Virus record (IMG/VR): IMGVR_UViG_3300043403_000102
Coordinates: 18,089-82,088 of that record
Reading direction: 5' to 3' (one strand)
DNA: 64,000 bases
Origin: a virus
The notes beneath the pieces were generated by a model, which was not told the origin of the DNA, searched no databases, and saw only the letters and a list, made by a program, of their open reading frames with translations. This document shows positions 16,409-23,319 of this stretch, piece after piece (positions within the stretch are counted from its first letter, which is position 1; each line of letters starts with the position of its first letter). Both the position numbers and the translations under genes were made by a program.

Positions 16409-17037
16409 CACTTCCATCCCGGCAGGGCGTAGTTTCTGATAACGTTGGGGGAACGGGTCACGGCCTCGGAAACTTCTATCCGGTAGAGCTGCTGCTCTTT
16501 GGGGTTGGGAACCGTGTGCCTGCACATCTGCCAGGCAGAGGTCACGTTGCCCGAGGAGCAAGCCATGACTTGCGCCCCCCACAAGATTCGGATCAACGGC
16601 AACGTCACCGAGCTCTCCGCACGCCAGCGGATGATGACGTCGGTCGGTATGGCGCTCCCCGTTCGCGGAGCCCAAGCCACCTCGGTCTCAACGCCGCTCA
16701 GCATGTAATTCCCCCCGATCAAGAACATCACGGTGGCCACAGGCACCGCCTGGGTCCCGGAATCCGCCGGGGGCTTGGGAGGGGCCGGGGGAGGGGCCGG
16801 GCTCGCGTCTGGGGCCCGCTCGGGGACTTGGGGACCCGGTACCCCAGAATCCTGGGGAACGGGGCTCTGAGGCGTTCCTATTGCGAACGGGGCGGCCTGG
16901 ACCCCCGCGTCTATCAGGGGGGCGGTCTCGAACTCCGCGTTATCCCCAGCGCACCCCGTCAAGAGCCGTAGCCCCAACGTAGCGCCAAGCAGGCCTCGAA
17001 CCCTACGCCAACCCGACGGACCTTTTGAAGCGTTCAT
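16408..17037 (-). CDS. lipoprotein with proline-rich linker
   Basis: 209 residues. The N-terminus has a basic start, a hydrophobic stretch GLLGATLGLRLLTG and lipobox Cys 29. Residues 60-95 are Pro/Ala/Asp-rich (DASPAPPPAPPKPPADSG), a spacer suited to crossing the periplasm. The C-terminal domain is beta-rich with two cysteines (VMACSSGN; AWQMCRH). AGGAGGG precedes ATG 17037, and a copy of the nine-member promoter motif lies 20 bases upstream. An outer-membrane lysis or exclusion role is plausible. Confidence 0.7.
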   Translation of the reverse strand: MNASKGPSGWRRVRGLLGATLGLRLLTGCAGDNAEFETAPLIDAGVQAAPFAIGTPQSPVPQDSGVPGPQVPERAPDASPAPPPAPPKPPADSGTQAVPVATVMFLIGGNYMLSGVETEVAWAPRTGSAIPTDVIIRWRAESSVTLPLIRILWGAQVMACSSGNVTSAWQMCRHTVPNPKEQQLYRIEVSEAVTRSPNVIRNYALPGWK

Positions 17038-17058
17038 GCTGTGTGCCCTCCTGAAGTG

Positions 17059-17084
17059 TATTTAGGGGGCGTTCTCAAGTTTAC
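17059..17084 (-). promoter_or_regulatory. repeated promoter motif, copy 1
   Basis: On the minus strand it reads GTAAAC, 13 bases, CTAAATA(C). It lies 22 bases before the lipoprotein ATG at 17037, leaving room for an AGGAGGG ribosome site. The TAA inside CTAAATA is also the stop codon of the upstream gene. Confidence 0.7.
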
Positions 17085-17289
17085 TCCGCAGGTCAATCAC
17101 CCGGATCCAACAAGCCGCAATCCAGTACCCCGGGATTGCGGGGTACCCCCTCCCCACGGGATGAAGCTCAATTTCCCCTACGGCCCCCGCATCACAGTAC
17201 CGACGATAACGGTGGTTGTTCCCCACGTCGGCGAACCCGCACGGGGGCTTACACCCGGGGACGTGGAACTTGTCGCGTTCGTTGCTCAA
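17062..17289 (-). CDS. small cysteine-containing protein, 75 aa
   Basis: I start at TTG 17289, whose TTGA overlaps the transglycosylase stop, with AAGG upstream. The product runs MSNERDKFHVPGCKPPCGFA and contains CKPPC, YC and AAC, with His residues between, so it could bind zinc. It resembles the microproteins of 20-27 kb in size and Cys/His content but not clearly in motif order. The alternative is a longer frame from ATG 17343. Confidence 0.5.
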   Translation of the reverse strand: MSNERDKFHVPGCKPPCGFADVGNNHRYRRYCDAGAVGEIELHPVGRGYPAIPGYWIAACWIRVIDLRSKLENAP

Positions 17290-17708
17290 GTGTTCGACCT
17301 TCGATGAGCGAGCACCCGCCGCGCATAGGGGCTCGGCCTGCATCGACCCCCGTTGTATTGGGTCAGGGCATGCAACTCGACCCCCTCGCACACGTCGAGT
17401 GCCCTCTTCAAGAGGCGCATCCCGCACCGCACATTGAGGCGCAGGTTGCGCAGACCCCCTCGCTCGGCCCGGCAATACTCGATGGCTCGCCCGCTGGGGG
17501 CCACCTGCATCACGCCAAGCTCCCCGCGCTTGCCGACGACGTCCTGTCGATAGGCGCTTTCATGGGCCGCCACCATGATGGCCAGGTCGGCGGGTACCCC
17601 TATGCGCGTGGCCTCGGTGAGGATGATGGGCGCCAGCACGCGCACCCTTGCTATGGGTGCTCGCGGCGACGCCGTCAGCATCATGGCTATGATTCCTGCG
17701 ATGGTCAT
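17286..17708 (-). CDS. lytic transglycosylase (SLT-like)
   Basis: 140 residues with a hydrophobic N-terminus (TIAGIIAMMLTASP) that could be a signal or anchor. The goose-lysozyme/SLT fold is visible: LAIMVAAHESAYR (catalytic Glu), GKRGELGVMQVAP and HALTQYNGG. Several cysteines may form disulfides. It would cleave peptidoglycan, either as a second lysis enzyme or during entry or assembly. It lies beside two lipoprotein genes, some 35 kb from the amidase. Confidence 0.8.
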   Translation of the reverse strand: MTIAGIIAMMLTASPRAPIARVRVLAPIILTEATRIGVPADLAIMVAAHESAYRQDVVGKRGELGVMQVAPSGRAIEYCRAERGGLRNLRLNVRCGMRLLKRALDVCEGVELHALTQYNGGRCRPSPYARRVLAHRRSNT

Positions 17709-17734
17709 GGTCGCGTCAGTCTACAACGCATAAC

Positions 17735-18451
17735 TCATCGCCGCGAAAAGCTCATGTCCCAAACGTTGTGAACGATGTTCCGCTTCCAGTCCCAGATCGA
17801 AACCTGCTTAAGCCCCTTCGAGGTGAAGTGCGACAGCATGCAGTCTTTGGGGAATGGCTCGTCGCTGAAGCACAAACGTCCATTCAGGAAGTCGACCCCC
17901 GCTTTAGGGAACACGAGGTCGCGTGCCCAGTTGGACCCCGTCGATGAAGGAGTGAGCAAGAGGATCTCGGCCCCCTGCTCGGCCTCCTCCGCGCAACGCT
18001 TGGCCCAAGTAGGGGTGTCGTTGAACTCGCAGTTCAGCCACAGCAGACCCCCTATCTTGTGCCAGGGCCACGCGAAGGCATCGAAGCCCTCGGCCTTGGG
18101 GTCGGAGTTTTGGATCGTGTATTCGATCTTGACCTCGCGCCCTAGGCGGTGGTTCTTGGTGTTGTCCTCGATGGCACGCATGACGAAGGACGACGCATCG
18201 GCATTCGATGCCCCCTTAGTGACGAGGGCCTCGCCTATGGTCACAATCTCGGCGGTCGTGCATTCCCCGGATACCAGCGTCTCGGTGAACTCCTTGGGCG
18301 CGAAATACCGCGACGACTGCGTGTTCCCTGCATGCGCAGCGAGGTCGAAGCTGATGGGGCCGTACCGCGCGGTGACGGCAGCCATGAGGTTGTCAGGGGT
18401 GCGATAGTCCTGCTTGGACTTCACACCACTTGTGATACGTGGGCCGCTCAT
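17735..18451 (-). CDS. phage Dam-like N6-adenine methyltransferase, altered motif
   Basis: 238 residues resembling the phage DNA_N-6-adenine methyltransferase family: QDYRTPDNLMAAV, ISFDLAAHAGN, then LLWLNCEFNDTPTWAKRC, EILLLTPSSTGSNW and NGRLCFSDE. In the family the WLN is followed by PPY; here it is CEF, so the catalytic loop is changed and activity may be lost or altered. The protein otherwise spans the full domain. ATGA overlap couples it to the gene upstream. Confidence 0.75.
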   Translation of the reverse strand: MSGPRITSGVKSKQDYRTPDNLMAAVTARYGPISFDLAAHAGNTQSSRYFAPKEFTETLVSGECTTAEIVTIGEALVTKGASNADASSFVMRAIEDNTKNHRLGREVKIEYTIQNSDPKAEGFDAFAWPWHKIGGLLWLNCEFNDTPTWAKRCAEEAEQGAEILLLTPSSTGSNWARDLVFPKAGVDFLNGRLCFSDEPFPKDCMLSHFTSKGLKQVSIWDWKRNIVHNVWDMSFSRR

Positions 18452-18771
18452 GTTCTCACCTTCCTCACCTTCCTATGCGGTTCCGGTTTTTGCTTGAACG
18501 ACCACCACTCGGCGCCGTCGTACTCACTCCGTTCGAGCCACCAATTACTGCCGACAATCACAAGCGCTGCAGGGACCTCTTGAGAACCATGCCCAGGGTA
18601 ATACGAAGCAAAGTGGGTCTCGGCGTAGGCAACGAAGCCCGCCCAATCACACGTTTTAAGCTCCAGGGCGCCGCCAACGGCCTGGAAAAACTCGATGTCC
18701 TCTGGAGTTTTTCCGTACTCCTTAAGAGCCCTAATCGTTTCGAATAACAAGTTCTCCCTGCGCTCGCTCAC
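18448..18771 (-). CDS. hypothetical protein, about 107 aa
   Basis: I place the start at GTG 18771 (SERRENLLFETIRAL), coupled by GTGA to the small gene upstream. The product has an N-terminal helix and a C-terminal beta part with many Trp/Tyr (AALVIVGSNWWLERSEYDGAEWW) and a basic end. The layout resembles a small nucleic-acid-associated protein, but no family is recognised. Confidence 0.55.
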   Translation of the reverse strand: MSERRENLLFETIRALKEYGKTPEDIEFFQAVGGALELKTCDWAGFVAYAETHFASYYPGHGSQEVPAALVIVGSNWWLERSEYDGAEWWSFKQKPEPHRKVRKVRT

Positions 18772-18935
18772 TTTGGTTCCTCGGGTGGTAGTTCTTGACC
18801 CCCGTTCGGGACGTAGAACATCAGGCGAAAGCACAAGGGACACGCAGGGTAGACCACGGCCTTCGAACTGGGACGTGGGCCCTGCTTGGTCTGTTCGCGG
18901 TGGTCCTCGCAGTAGTACAGGAACGTCGCACTCAT
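18768..18935 (-). CDS. zinc-ribbon-like microprotein, 55 aa
   Basis: A frame of 55 residues, MSATFLYYCEDHREQ..., with YYCEDH and later ACPLCF, giving a CxxH plus CxxC arrangement that suits one zinc. Its start overlaps the stop of the gene at 18932 (ATGA) and its stop overlaps the next GTG, so it is tightly coupled on both sides. It resembles the larger microprotein family at 20-27 kb. Confidence 0.6.
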   Translation of the reverse strand: MSATFLYYCEDHREQTKQGPRPSSKAVVYPACPLCFRLMFYVPNGGQELPPEEPK

Positions 18936-19132
18936 TGAATCGGACCTAGACCGAAGGCGACATGCAGCTTTTCAATAACCGGAAATAGCACGCCCTCCAT
19001 GGTATTTCGGATTGGTGCCTCTCGCAGCGCCTTGTACAGGATCGTTATGCACAGCGCCTCGTCCCTCGTCAGCTCGACTCTCGCCGCTCTTGGTATATTG
19101 TGCGCCGCCAATACAGCATCTCGCATGTTCAT
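18932..19132 (-). CDS. small hypothetical protein, 66 aa
   Basis: Start at ATG 19132 (MNMRDAVLAAHNIPRAARVEL), just after the stop of the upstream gene. The rest is helical (DEALCITILYKALREA; VIEKLHVAFGLG). It has no Cys cluster. Function unknown. Confidence 0.5.
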   Translation of the reverse strand: MNMRDAVLAAHNIPRAARVELTRDEALCITILYKALREAPIRNTMEGVLFPVIEKLHVAFGLGPIQ

Positions 19133-19134
19133 CG

Positions 19135-19605
19135 TCACACCATGCCCTTCTGTTTTGCAAGCCAACCGGCAACTCGCAGCGTGCCCGCGTCGCCGTCGTG
19201 CTGAATGTCTCCGCCCTTGAGCTGGCTCTTAGGCAACCTGTACTCGGTGCCGCAGGACAACTGTACGAGCACGCTGGCTGCGGTCTCGCTCATGCAGATG
19301 ACGTCGTCGAACTCCGCCACCTCATCCTCAGTGGCAGCCTGTGGGTCTGTGAAGTCGGCCTGAATCTTCCGCCCCAGCCAGCGTGTAACCATAAGGGTTC
19401 CGCGTTCGCCCTTGAGGTGGATGCCTCCGGGGACGATCTGGCTCTTGGGGACGGGCCGGGTAACGCCTAGGGGGAAGGCGACGATGAGGGCCTTCTCGGT
19501 CTCGTGCTTCACCTCGCAGTCCTTGAACTCGACTAGGTCCCGGTCGAGATCTGCCAGCGATTGGCCTTCGTATTCAATGTCGTCGAGGACGTCCCACCCG
19601 GCCAT
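19135..19605 (-). CDS. hypothetical protein with internal duplication
   Basis: 156 residues built from two related units of about 45 residues. Unit 1 has ETEKALIVAFPLGVTRPVPKSQ...GTLMVTRWLGRK; unit 2 has ETAASVLVQLSCGTEYRLPKSQ...GTLRVAGWLAKQ. Each unit reads as a small beta barrel with a PKSQ turn. Similar single units occur in phage and plasmid proteins without known function. The duplication is clear by eye. Confidence 0.6.
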   Translation of the reverse strand: MAGWDVLDDIEYEGQSLADLDRDLVEFKDCEVKHETEKALIVAFPLGVTRPVPKSQIVPGGIHLKGERGTLMVTRWLGRKIQADFTDPQAATEDEVAEFDDVICMSETAASVLVQLSCGTEYRLPKSQLKGGDIQHDGDAGTLRVAGWLAKQKGMV

Positions 19606-19880
19606 CAGAACCCCGCCCCCGCGACGACAAAGATCCTATCTTGCCCGCAGACGTTGTTCCCAGACACTTCGCGGATCTCCTTCAGCTCCACTAGCCTGTC
19701 GAGCAAGGCCATGAAATAAAAGCGGTCTCCCGACCCAACGGTGTTAGAGACGACGTGGTACCCGTTAAAGGCCCCCGCAATACGCGAGGCTTTGTACGTG
19801 GCTTTGAGAACTTTAATAACGTCGCGCTGGCCGTTGTCGTCGAGCACTCGAGAACGCTCGGTCTGGTATGAATAAGGCAT
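19605..19880 (-). CDS. hypothetical protein, 91 aa
   Basis: Starts MPYSYQTERSRVLDDNG at ATG 19880, overlapping the stop of the gene upstream (TGATG). The pattern DVIKVLKATYKASRIAG, then FYFMALLDRLVELKEIREV looks like a winged-helix fold: three helices and a beta hairpin. A DNA-binding or modulating role is possible but unproven. Confidence 0.5.
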   Translation of the reverse strand: MPYSYQTERSRVLDDNGQRDVIKVLKATYKASRIAGAFNGYHVVSNTVGSGDRFYFMALLDRLVELKEIREVSGNNVCGQDRIFVVAGAGF

Positions 19881-20203
19881 CACGCGATCTCATCGGCGGG
19901 CGTGGCGGCGGCAATCGCAGCTTGCTCGGCCTTCATGGCGGCCCTGAACTGCTTCATCGCTTCGACGATGGTGACGACGACCTGCGCATGATGGGATTGG
20001 ATCCCCGTCGTAAGCGTGTCGCTCAGGGTGAGCATCGCCGCCACACGTCCCACCGAGGGCTCGACGGTGCTTATAAGATGCATGCACTGGTCGAGGAACC
20101 CAAGGTAATCGCGCACGACCTCCTCGACGGCATCTGGGGGCATATCGGGGATGTTGTGCTGAAGGGCGGACTCGAACAAGGCGACCATGGCTGATTTGCT
20201 CAT
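19880..20203 (-). CDS. hypothetical helical protein, operon leader
   Basis: 107 residues, MSKSAMVALFESALQHN..., almost entirely helical, with Ala/Val-rich heptads toward the C-terminus. It is the first gene after promoter copy 2: the TAAATAC box ends five bases before the ATG and no Shine-Dalgarno sequence fits between. The first three residues MSK are shared with the gene at 21880-22476, which has an identical start context. Confidence 0.55.
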   Translation of the reverse strand: MSKSAMVALFESALQHNIPDMPPDAVEEVVRDYLGFLDQCMHLISTVEPSVGRVAAMLTLSDTLTTGIQSHHAQVVVTIVEAMKQFRAAMKAEQAAIAAATPADEIA

Positions 20204-20209
20204 GCCTGG

Positions 20210-20235
20210 TATTTAGGGCGCCCCCTCGGGTTTAC
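20210..20235 (-). promoter_or_regulatory. repeated promoter motif, copy 2
   Basis: GTAAAC-N13-CTAAATAC on the minus strand, directly abutting the ATG at 20203 with only CAGGC between. If the box works as a -10 element, the transcript would begin at or next to the start codon. Confidence 0.7.
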
Positions 20236-20236
20236 C

Positions 20237-20572
20237 TCAGCGGAACGTCGTCAGGTGCTTTATCACCAGAGGCTCGGCCGCAGCCAGGCAGTCGGGGCAC
20301 GTCACCGTCTCGAATAGGTAGGTCCAAGGGGCGCGCTCGTTGGCCCCGCAGTAGTGGGCCTGGAACATGTGGTTGATGGGGCGCCAGTGAAGCACCTGCG
20401 GAGGCCTGAGCAGCTCGCGTGTCGTGAGGCGCGTGACCACGAGCGGGGGTAGCGGCTTGGCGCTGACGTCCCACCAGAACCGCCACCACAAGCGACGCCA
20501 ACCCCCGAGGGCCTCGAAGCGATGTCGGGCCAGGGCCAGCCTGCCTATGCGCAGCAGCCACGGGGAGGTCAT
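20237..20572 (-). CDS. microprotein-family member with basic N-terminus, 111 aa
   Basis: Start at ATG 20572, overlapping the stop of the next gene (ATGA). The N-terminal 60 residues are unusually rich in Trp/Arg (WRRLWWRFWWD). The C-terminal 50 residues carry the microprotein pattern: HMFQAHYCG, then TVTCPDCLAAAE, that is His, Cys and CxxC. It looks like a family member with an added amphipathic or membrane-active segment. Confidence 0.55.
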   Translation of the reverse strand: MTSPWLLRIGRLALARHRFEALGGWRRLWWRFWWDVSAKPLPPLVVTRLTTRELLRPPQVLHWRPINHMFQAHYCGANERAPWTYLFETVTCPDCLAAAEPLVIKHLTTFR

Positions 20573-20757
20573 AGCTTTATGTGCTCCCTGCACAGGGGGC
20601 AAAGTATCTCGGTGGACAAGGGCTTAGCTATTGCCAGTAGATCGGTGGGTACCTCGCGCACGCACCGCGCTTTGAACGTCGGTCCCGTTACCGGCCAATA
20701 AGCCTGCAAGTGCACGACGCCTTCTAAGATCTCACGCAGCTCATCGGCTTTTGTCAT
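20569..20757 (-). CDS. zinc-ribbon-like microprotein, 62 aa
   Basis: MTKADELREILEGVVHLQAY... ending LCPLCREHIKL. One Cys at about 32 and CPLC near the C-terminus plus VVH give the family arrangement of His, Cys and CxxC. Overlaps both neighbours by four bases. Function unknown. Confidence 0.55.
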   Translation of the reverse strand: MTKADELREILEGVVHLQAYWPVTGPTFKARCVREVPTDLLAIAKPLSTEILCPLCREHIKL

Positions 20758-21200
20758 GTTCGATCACCTATGTGGTTGGGGAAGACCGCGCCCGCGGGCA
20801 GCTCAGGCATGAGGCCATTCACCACCAAGAAATCCCGACAGCTATACCCCGAGAGCTCCCGGTACAGCAGCATAGCCGTGCGCAAGGGTTCGTCGTCGCG
20901 GAGCATCTCGATGACCTTCCTGCGGTGCCCGATGTCGACGTCGAAGTGTCCCGCGACGGCCACAGCCCACCGTGGCCCCCACCAGCGCATTTGATCATGA
21001 GCATTGCTATCCACGGCTATTGCCTCCTTCAACAAGGTTGGGATCGCCTTCGCAAGCAACATGCGCGTAGCCCCTAGCCTAACGTAATCGATGGCCTCCA
21101 TGTCGAGCTTGACCTGGTTGATGCGATGGCCAACCGTCGCCTCATGATCTGAGCGCAGACGGTACCTTACGCCGCAGATTGAACACGTGCCCTTGGCCAT
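20754..21200 (-). CDS. zinc-finger protein, 148 aa
   Basis: Begins MAKGTCSICGVRYRLRSDHEATVGH, a CxxC...H...H finger at the N-terminus. The rest is helical (LGATRMLLAKAIPTLLKEA; RRKVIEMLRDDEPLRTAMLLYRELSG). The N-terminal finger and length differ from the small array members. It could be a nucleic-acid-binding regulator. Function unknown. Confidence 0.55.
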   Translation of the reverse strand: MAKGTCSICGVRYRLRSDHEATVGHRINQVKLDMEAIDYVRLGATRMLLAKAIPTLLKEAIAVDSNAHDQMRWWGPRWAVAVAGHFDVDIGHRRKVIEMLRDDEPLRTAMLLYRELSGYSCRDFLVVNGLMPELPAGAVFPNHIGDRT

Positions 21201-21203
21201 TGG

Positions 21204-21647
21204 TCAGAGCCCCGGAAGATTGGCTTGCCCTGCGTCCTGGTACTTGACGAGGACCTTCGTCGCTTTCTTAACGGCGCGCCAACGCTTCATGAGAAGTCTG
21301 ATTGAGTCGATGAGGTCGCCGTAGTTAGGGCTAGGCAACCTGACGTCGGCCCATGCGTCTGCGTCGCCCGCGTAGGCCGTGAACAACTCGAGGCCCCGTC
21401 GATGCATGCGGTTGCGCGTGTCTTCGTCGGCATAGTAACTCAGCACCTCGAAGGCCTTTGCTCGCCACGTAACGAGGTGACCATCAACGCCCCAGTCGCA
21501 GGCGAAGGCGAGCATGTAAGGCGGAACGTACGTGCCCCGGTGAATCCCGCCTTGGATCTTGATGAAGGTACCAGGGGCCATGTTGTTGCTGGCCGCCCTG
21601 GCACAGCCGTTCGTGACCTTGATGAAGCCCTCGGGAATCTTTGCCAT
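21204..21647 (-). CDS. hypothetical protein, 147 aa
   Basis: Start at ATG 21647 (MAKIPEGFIKVTNG), one base after the upstream stop. It has a small N-terminal beta part, a helix-rich centre (AKAFEVLSYYADEDTRNRMHRRGLEL) and a basic C-terminus (LLMKRWRAVKKATKVLVKY). No known family recognised. Confidence 0.5.
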   Translation of the reverse strand: MAKIPEGFIKVTNGCARAASNNMAPGTFIKIQGGIHRGTYVPPYMLAFACDWGVDGHLVTWRAKAFEVLSYYADEDTRNRMHRRGLELFTAYAGDADAWADVRLPSPNYGDLIDSIRLLMKRWRAVKKATKVLVKYQDAGQANLPGL

Positions 21648-21648
21648 G

Positions 21649-21873
21649 TCAGCCCCTCCTGATGCTGTTAACGAGCACGCCGCATTCCTTGCACAAGGTG
21701 GTCCCCGGCAGGACAATGCGCTCGGCAGGGACGAGCCAGGCATAGGGGACCATGTTGCCACAAAGCGTATGCGTAAGGCCCATCCCCGCGTAGGAATCCC
21801 CCCTGCGCCTTTCGTGAACGACCCCTGCCAGTTGGGCGTCCATGTATCGGGCTATGCGTTCCCTCTCAAGCAT
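21649..21873 (-). CDS. zinc-ribbon-like microprotein (TLCG type), 74 aa
   Basis: MLERERIARYMDAQLAGVVHERR..., then HTLCGNMVPYAWLV and TLCKECGVLV. This is the canonical array pattern: N-terminal helix, VVH, TLCG-x-x-VP-x-x-W, then CxxC. It lies upstream of the main array and is probably a dispersed copy. Confidence 0.65.
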   Translation of the reverse strand: MLERERIARYMDAQLAGVVHERRRGDSYAGMGLTHTLCGNMVPYAWLVPAERIVLPGTTLCKECGVLVNSIRRG

Positions 21874-21879
21874 GTAGGC

Positions 21880-22476
21880 TCAGCAGGAGCAGGAGAAGAA
21901 GTTACCTCGGTCGGGGCCGACGTTCGCGCCCGTATAGATCGCGTAGTGCTCCCAGAAGTCATCACGCACTCGGTGCCCTTCCCAACGACCGCCGTCACTC
22001 AGGTAGTGGTCGTGAGCTAGGTACATGTCAGCCGCGTGCATGAACTCCTTAAGGTCGAGGCCTGCGGCTTCGGCCTCCTCGACCATCACGGCCCCCGCGC
22101 GCAGGAAGCGATCGCGGCTCTCGCTGTCCTCGACTGGGGGTGAGTCAATCTGGGGGTGCGACCACACGTGGCGCAGGGACGTGATCTTGCGGGGTAGGAC
22201 CACGAACCAGAAGTGCTCGCCTGGATCTACGTGGCGCGGAATGAAGGGGTCCACGATACCAAGGGCGTCGGCGGCATCGACGCACGCCACTGCGTCTATC
22301 CCGTTGCTCTGAAGGGTGACGTGCTGACCTCGCTGCAACCGATGAGCCGCACGGGCAGGAAGTACGGCGAGGTGGATGGCATCGCGTTTCTCCTTGTCGG
22401 TGATAATGGTCCCTAGGGTTTCGAGGGCGTCGGTGGAGACACTGCGCTTGTCGGCGCTCTTGGTTGGCTTGCTCAT
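21880..22476 (-). CDS. conserved phage hypothetical protein, 198 aa
   Basis: Acidic protein. Recognisable blocks are KRDAIHLAVLPARAAHRLQRGQHVTL, DALGIVDPFIPRHVDPGEHFW and PRKITSLRHVWSHPQ, followed by a helical part and the ending NFFSCSC. I believe similar proteins occur in other large phages without assigned function. The start is fixed by promoter copy 3, whose box ends five bases before the ATG. Confidence 0.65.
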   Translation of the reverse strand: MSKPTKSADKRSVSTDALETLGTIITDKEKRDAIHLAVLPARAAHRLQRGQHVTLQSNGIDAVACVDAADALGIVDPFIPRHVDPGEHFWFVVLPRKITSLRHVWSHPQIDSPPVEDSESRDRFLRAGAVMVEEAEAAGLDLKEFMHAADMYLAHDHYLSDGGRWEGHRVRDDFWEHYAIYTGANVGPDRGNFFSCSC

Positions 22477-22482
22477 GCCTGG

Positions 22483-22508
22483 TATTTAGGGCAACTATTC
22501 GGGTTTAC
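22483..22508 (-). promoter_or_regulatory. repeated promoter motif, copy 3
   Basis: GTAAAC-N13-CTAAATAC, followed by CAGGC and the ATG at 22476. The context is identical to copy 2 for more than ten bases around the start, and the first codons (MSK) are shared too. The motif overlaps the end of the upstream gene. Confidence 0.7.
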
Positions 22509-22725
22509 CCCGAGCCAGCAGGTTGCTGAACTCCTCGATCACCATGAACTCGGCGGCGGCTAGGGCCTCGTCGAGGCTGCCTGCGAAGTATTGCCCTCGG
22601 GCTTCGCGCAGCGTGGTGATCTGCCAGTTGCGCTCTCCTTCGGGCCCGCCGACCATTGCGCGCTGGGGGAGGATCCAAAGCTCATAGCTGCCGTGGCCTT
22701 GCCGGTACCAGTCGCGGTGTCTCAC
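22495..22725 (-). CDS. hypothetical protein, 76 aa
   Basis: MRHRDWYRQGHGSYELWILPQ..., with a Trp/Tyr-rich N-terminus and a helical C-terminus (SLDEALAAAEFMVIEEFSNLLA). The pattern of a short beta hairpin then a helix with DEALAAAE resembles small DNA-mimic or adaptor folds, but nothing is certain. Coupled by a 4-base overlap to the membrane protein upstream. Confidence 0.55.
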   Translation of the reverse strand: MRHRDWYRQGHGSYELWILPQRAMVGGPEGERNWQITTLREARGQYFAGSLDEALAAAEFMVIEEFSNLLARGKPE

Positions 22726-22856
22726 TCGTTGTTACCGTTCGGTAACGCCATGGCCAGCGATCCTAGGACGATGCCGAACTCCCACAGCTTGAAGCCGAGG
22801 GTGCCGACGTCAAAGAAGACGATGCCTGCGAGGGTTCCGACGATGAGCATCTTCAT
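22722..22856 (-). CDS. small membrane protein, 44 aa
   Basis: Start ATG 22856 (MKMLIVGTLAGIVFF), overlapping the stop of the first array gene. About 35 of 44 residues form one or two hydrophobic segments (TLAGIVFFDVGTLGFKLWEFGIVLGSLAMAL). It ends in a short polar tail. It could be an inner-membrane factor; no function is known. Confidence 0.5.
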   Translation of the reverse strand: MKMLIVGTLAGIVFFDVGTLGFKLWEFGIVLGSLAMALPNGNNE

Positions 22857-23080
22857 GTGTGCAATTTCCGAGTGAGCCTTGCTATGCGAAGGCACTCCTC
22901 GCAGATGTGAATGTCGATCGACGGCTCCACCGCGTAAGCCCACTTCAAAGCGACGAAGTCCCCGCACAGCGTTTTGAAGTGACTGAGTATCGGGTTATGC
23001 CCTAGGGGTTCGCTGCTGAAGTGGTAGTCCTGCGCAAGGTCAGCACGCATCCTGCGGGCAGCCTTCTCCTCCTTGGTCAT
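22853..23080 (-). CDS. zinc-ribbon microprotein, array member 1
   Basis: 75 residues from ATG 23080. It has a charged N-terminal helix (TKEEKAARRMRADLAQDYHF), then FKTLCGDFVALKWAY and HICEECLRIARL. The putative zinc ligands are the His of YHF, the Cys of TLCGD and the CxxC pair. Very similar to the members at 23316 and 23077. Four-base overlaps join it to both neighbours. Confidence 0.7.
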   Translation of the reverse strand: MTKEEKAARRMRADLAQDYHFSSEPLGHNPILSHFKTLCGDFVALKWAYAVEPSIDIHICEECLRIARLTRKLHT

Positions 23081-23319
23081 GGTATCTTGCTCCGGGTTCT
23101 TAGGCGGCCTTCGGATAGGTGCGCACAGTCTGAGCACATCGTGTTACTCCGACCTGCAGGCATCGTGTAAGCTGACCACTGCAGCGGAGCGATGTCCCCG
23201 CATAGCGTGCGAAAATAGCCCGAGTGCAGATTGACGCTCGGGTGTTGATGGTGGGTGTAATGATAAAGCCGCGTGAGCTCTGCGCGCATCGAACACGCAG
23301 ACAGGGCCTCCGCGGTCAT
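23077..23319 (-). CDS. zinc-ribbon microprotein, array member 2
   Basis: 80 residues, MTAEALSACSMRAELTRLYHYTH..., then FRTLCGDIAPLQWSA and TMCSDCAHLS. The family order is kept: helix, YHY, TLCGD, W, CxxC. The region between the two Cys positions differs strongly from its neighbours, so the family keeps a scaffold and varies its surface. Confidence 0.7.
   Translation of the reverse strand: MTAEALSACSMRAELTRLYHYTHHQHPSVNLHSGYFRTLCGDIAPLQWSAYTMPAGRSNTMCSDCAHLSEGRLRTRSKIP

Noticed and set aside
22483-22508. GTAAAC-N13-CTAAATA as a T4-type late promoter (TATAAATA)
   Set aside because: T4 late promoters have a single -10 element and no fixed upstream half. Here both halves and their spacing are conserved, and the structural region lacks the motif.
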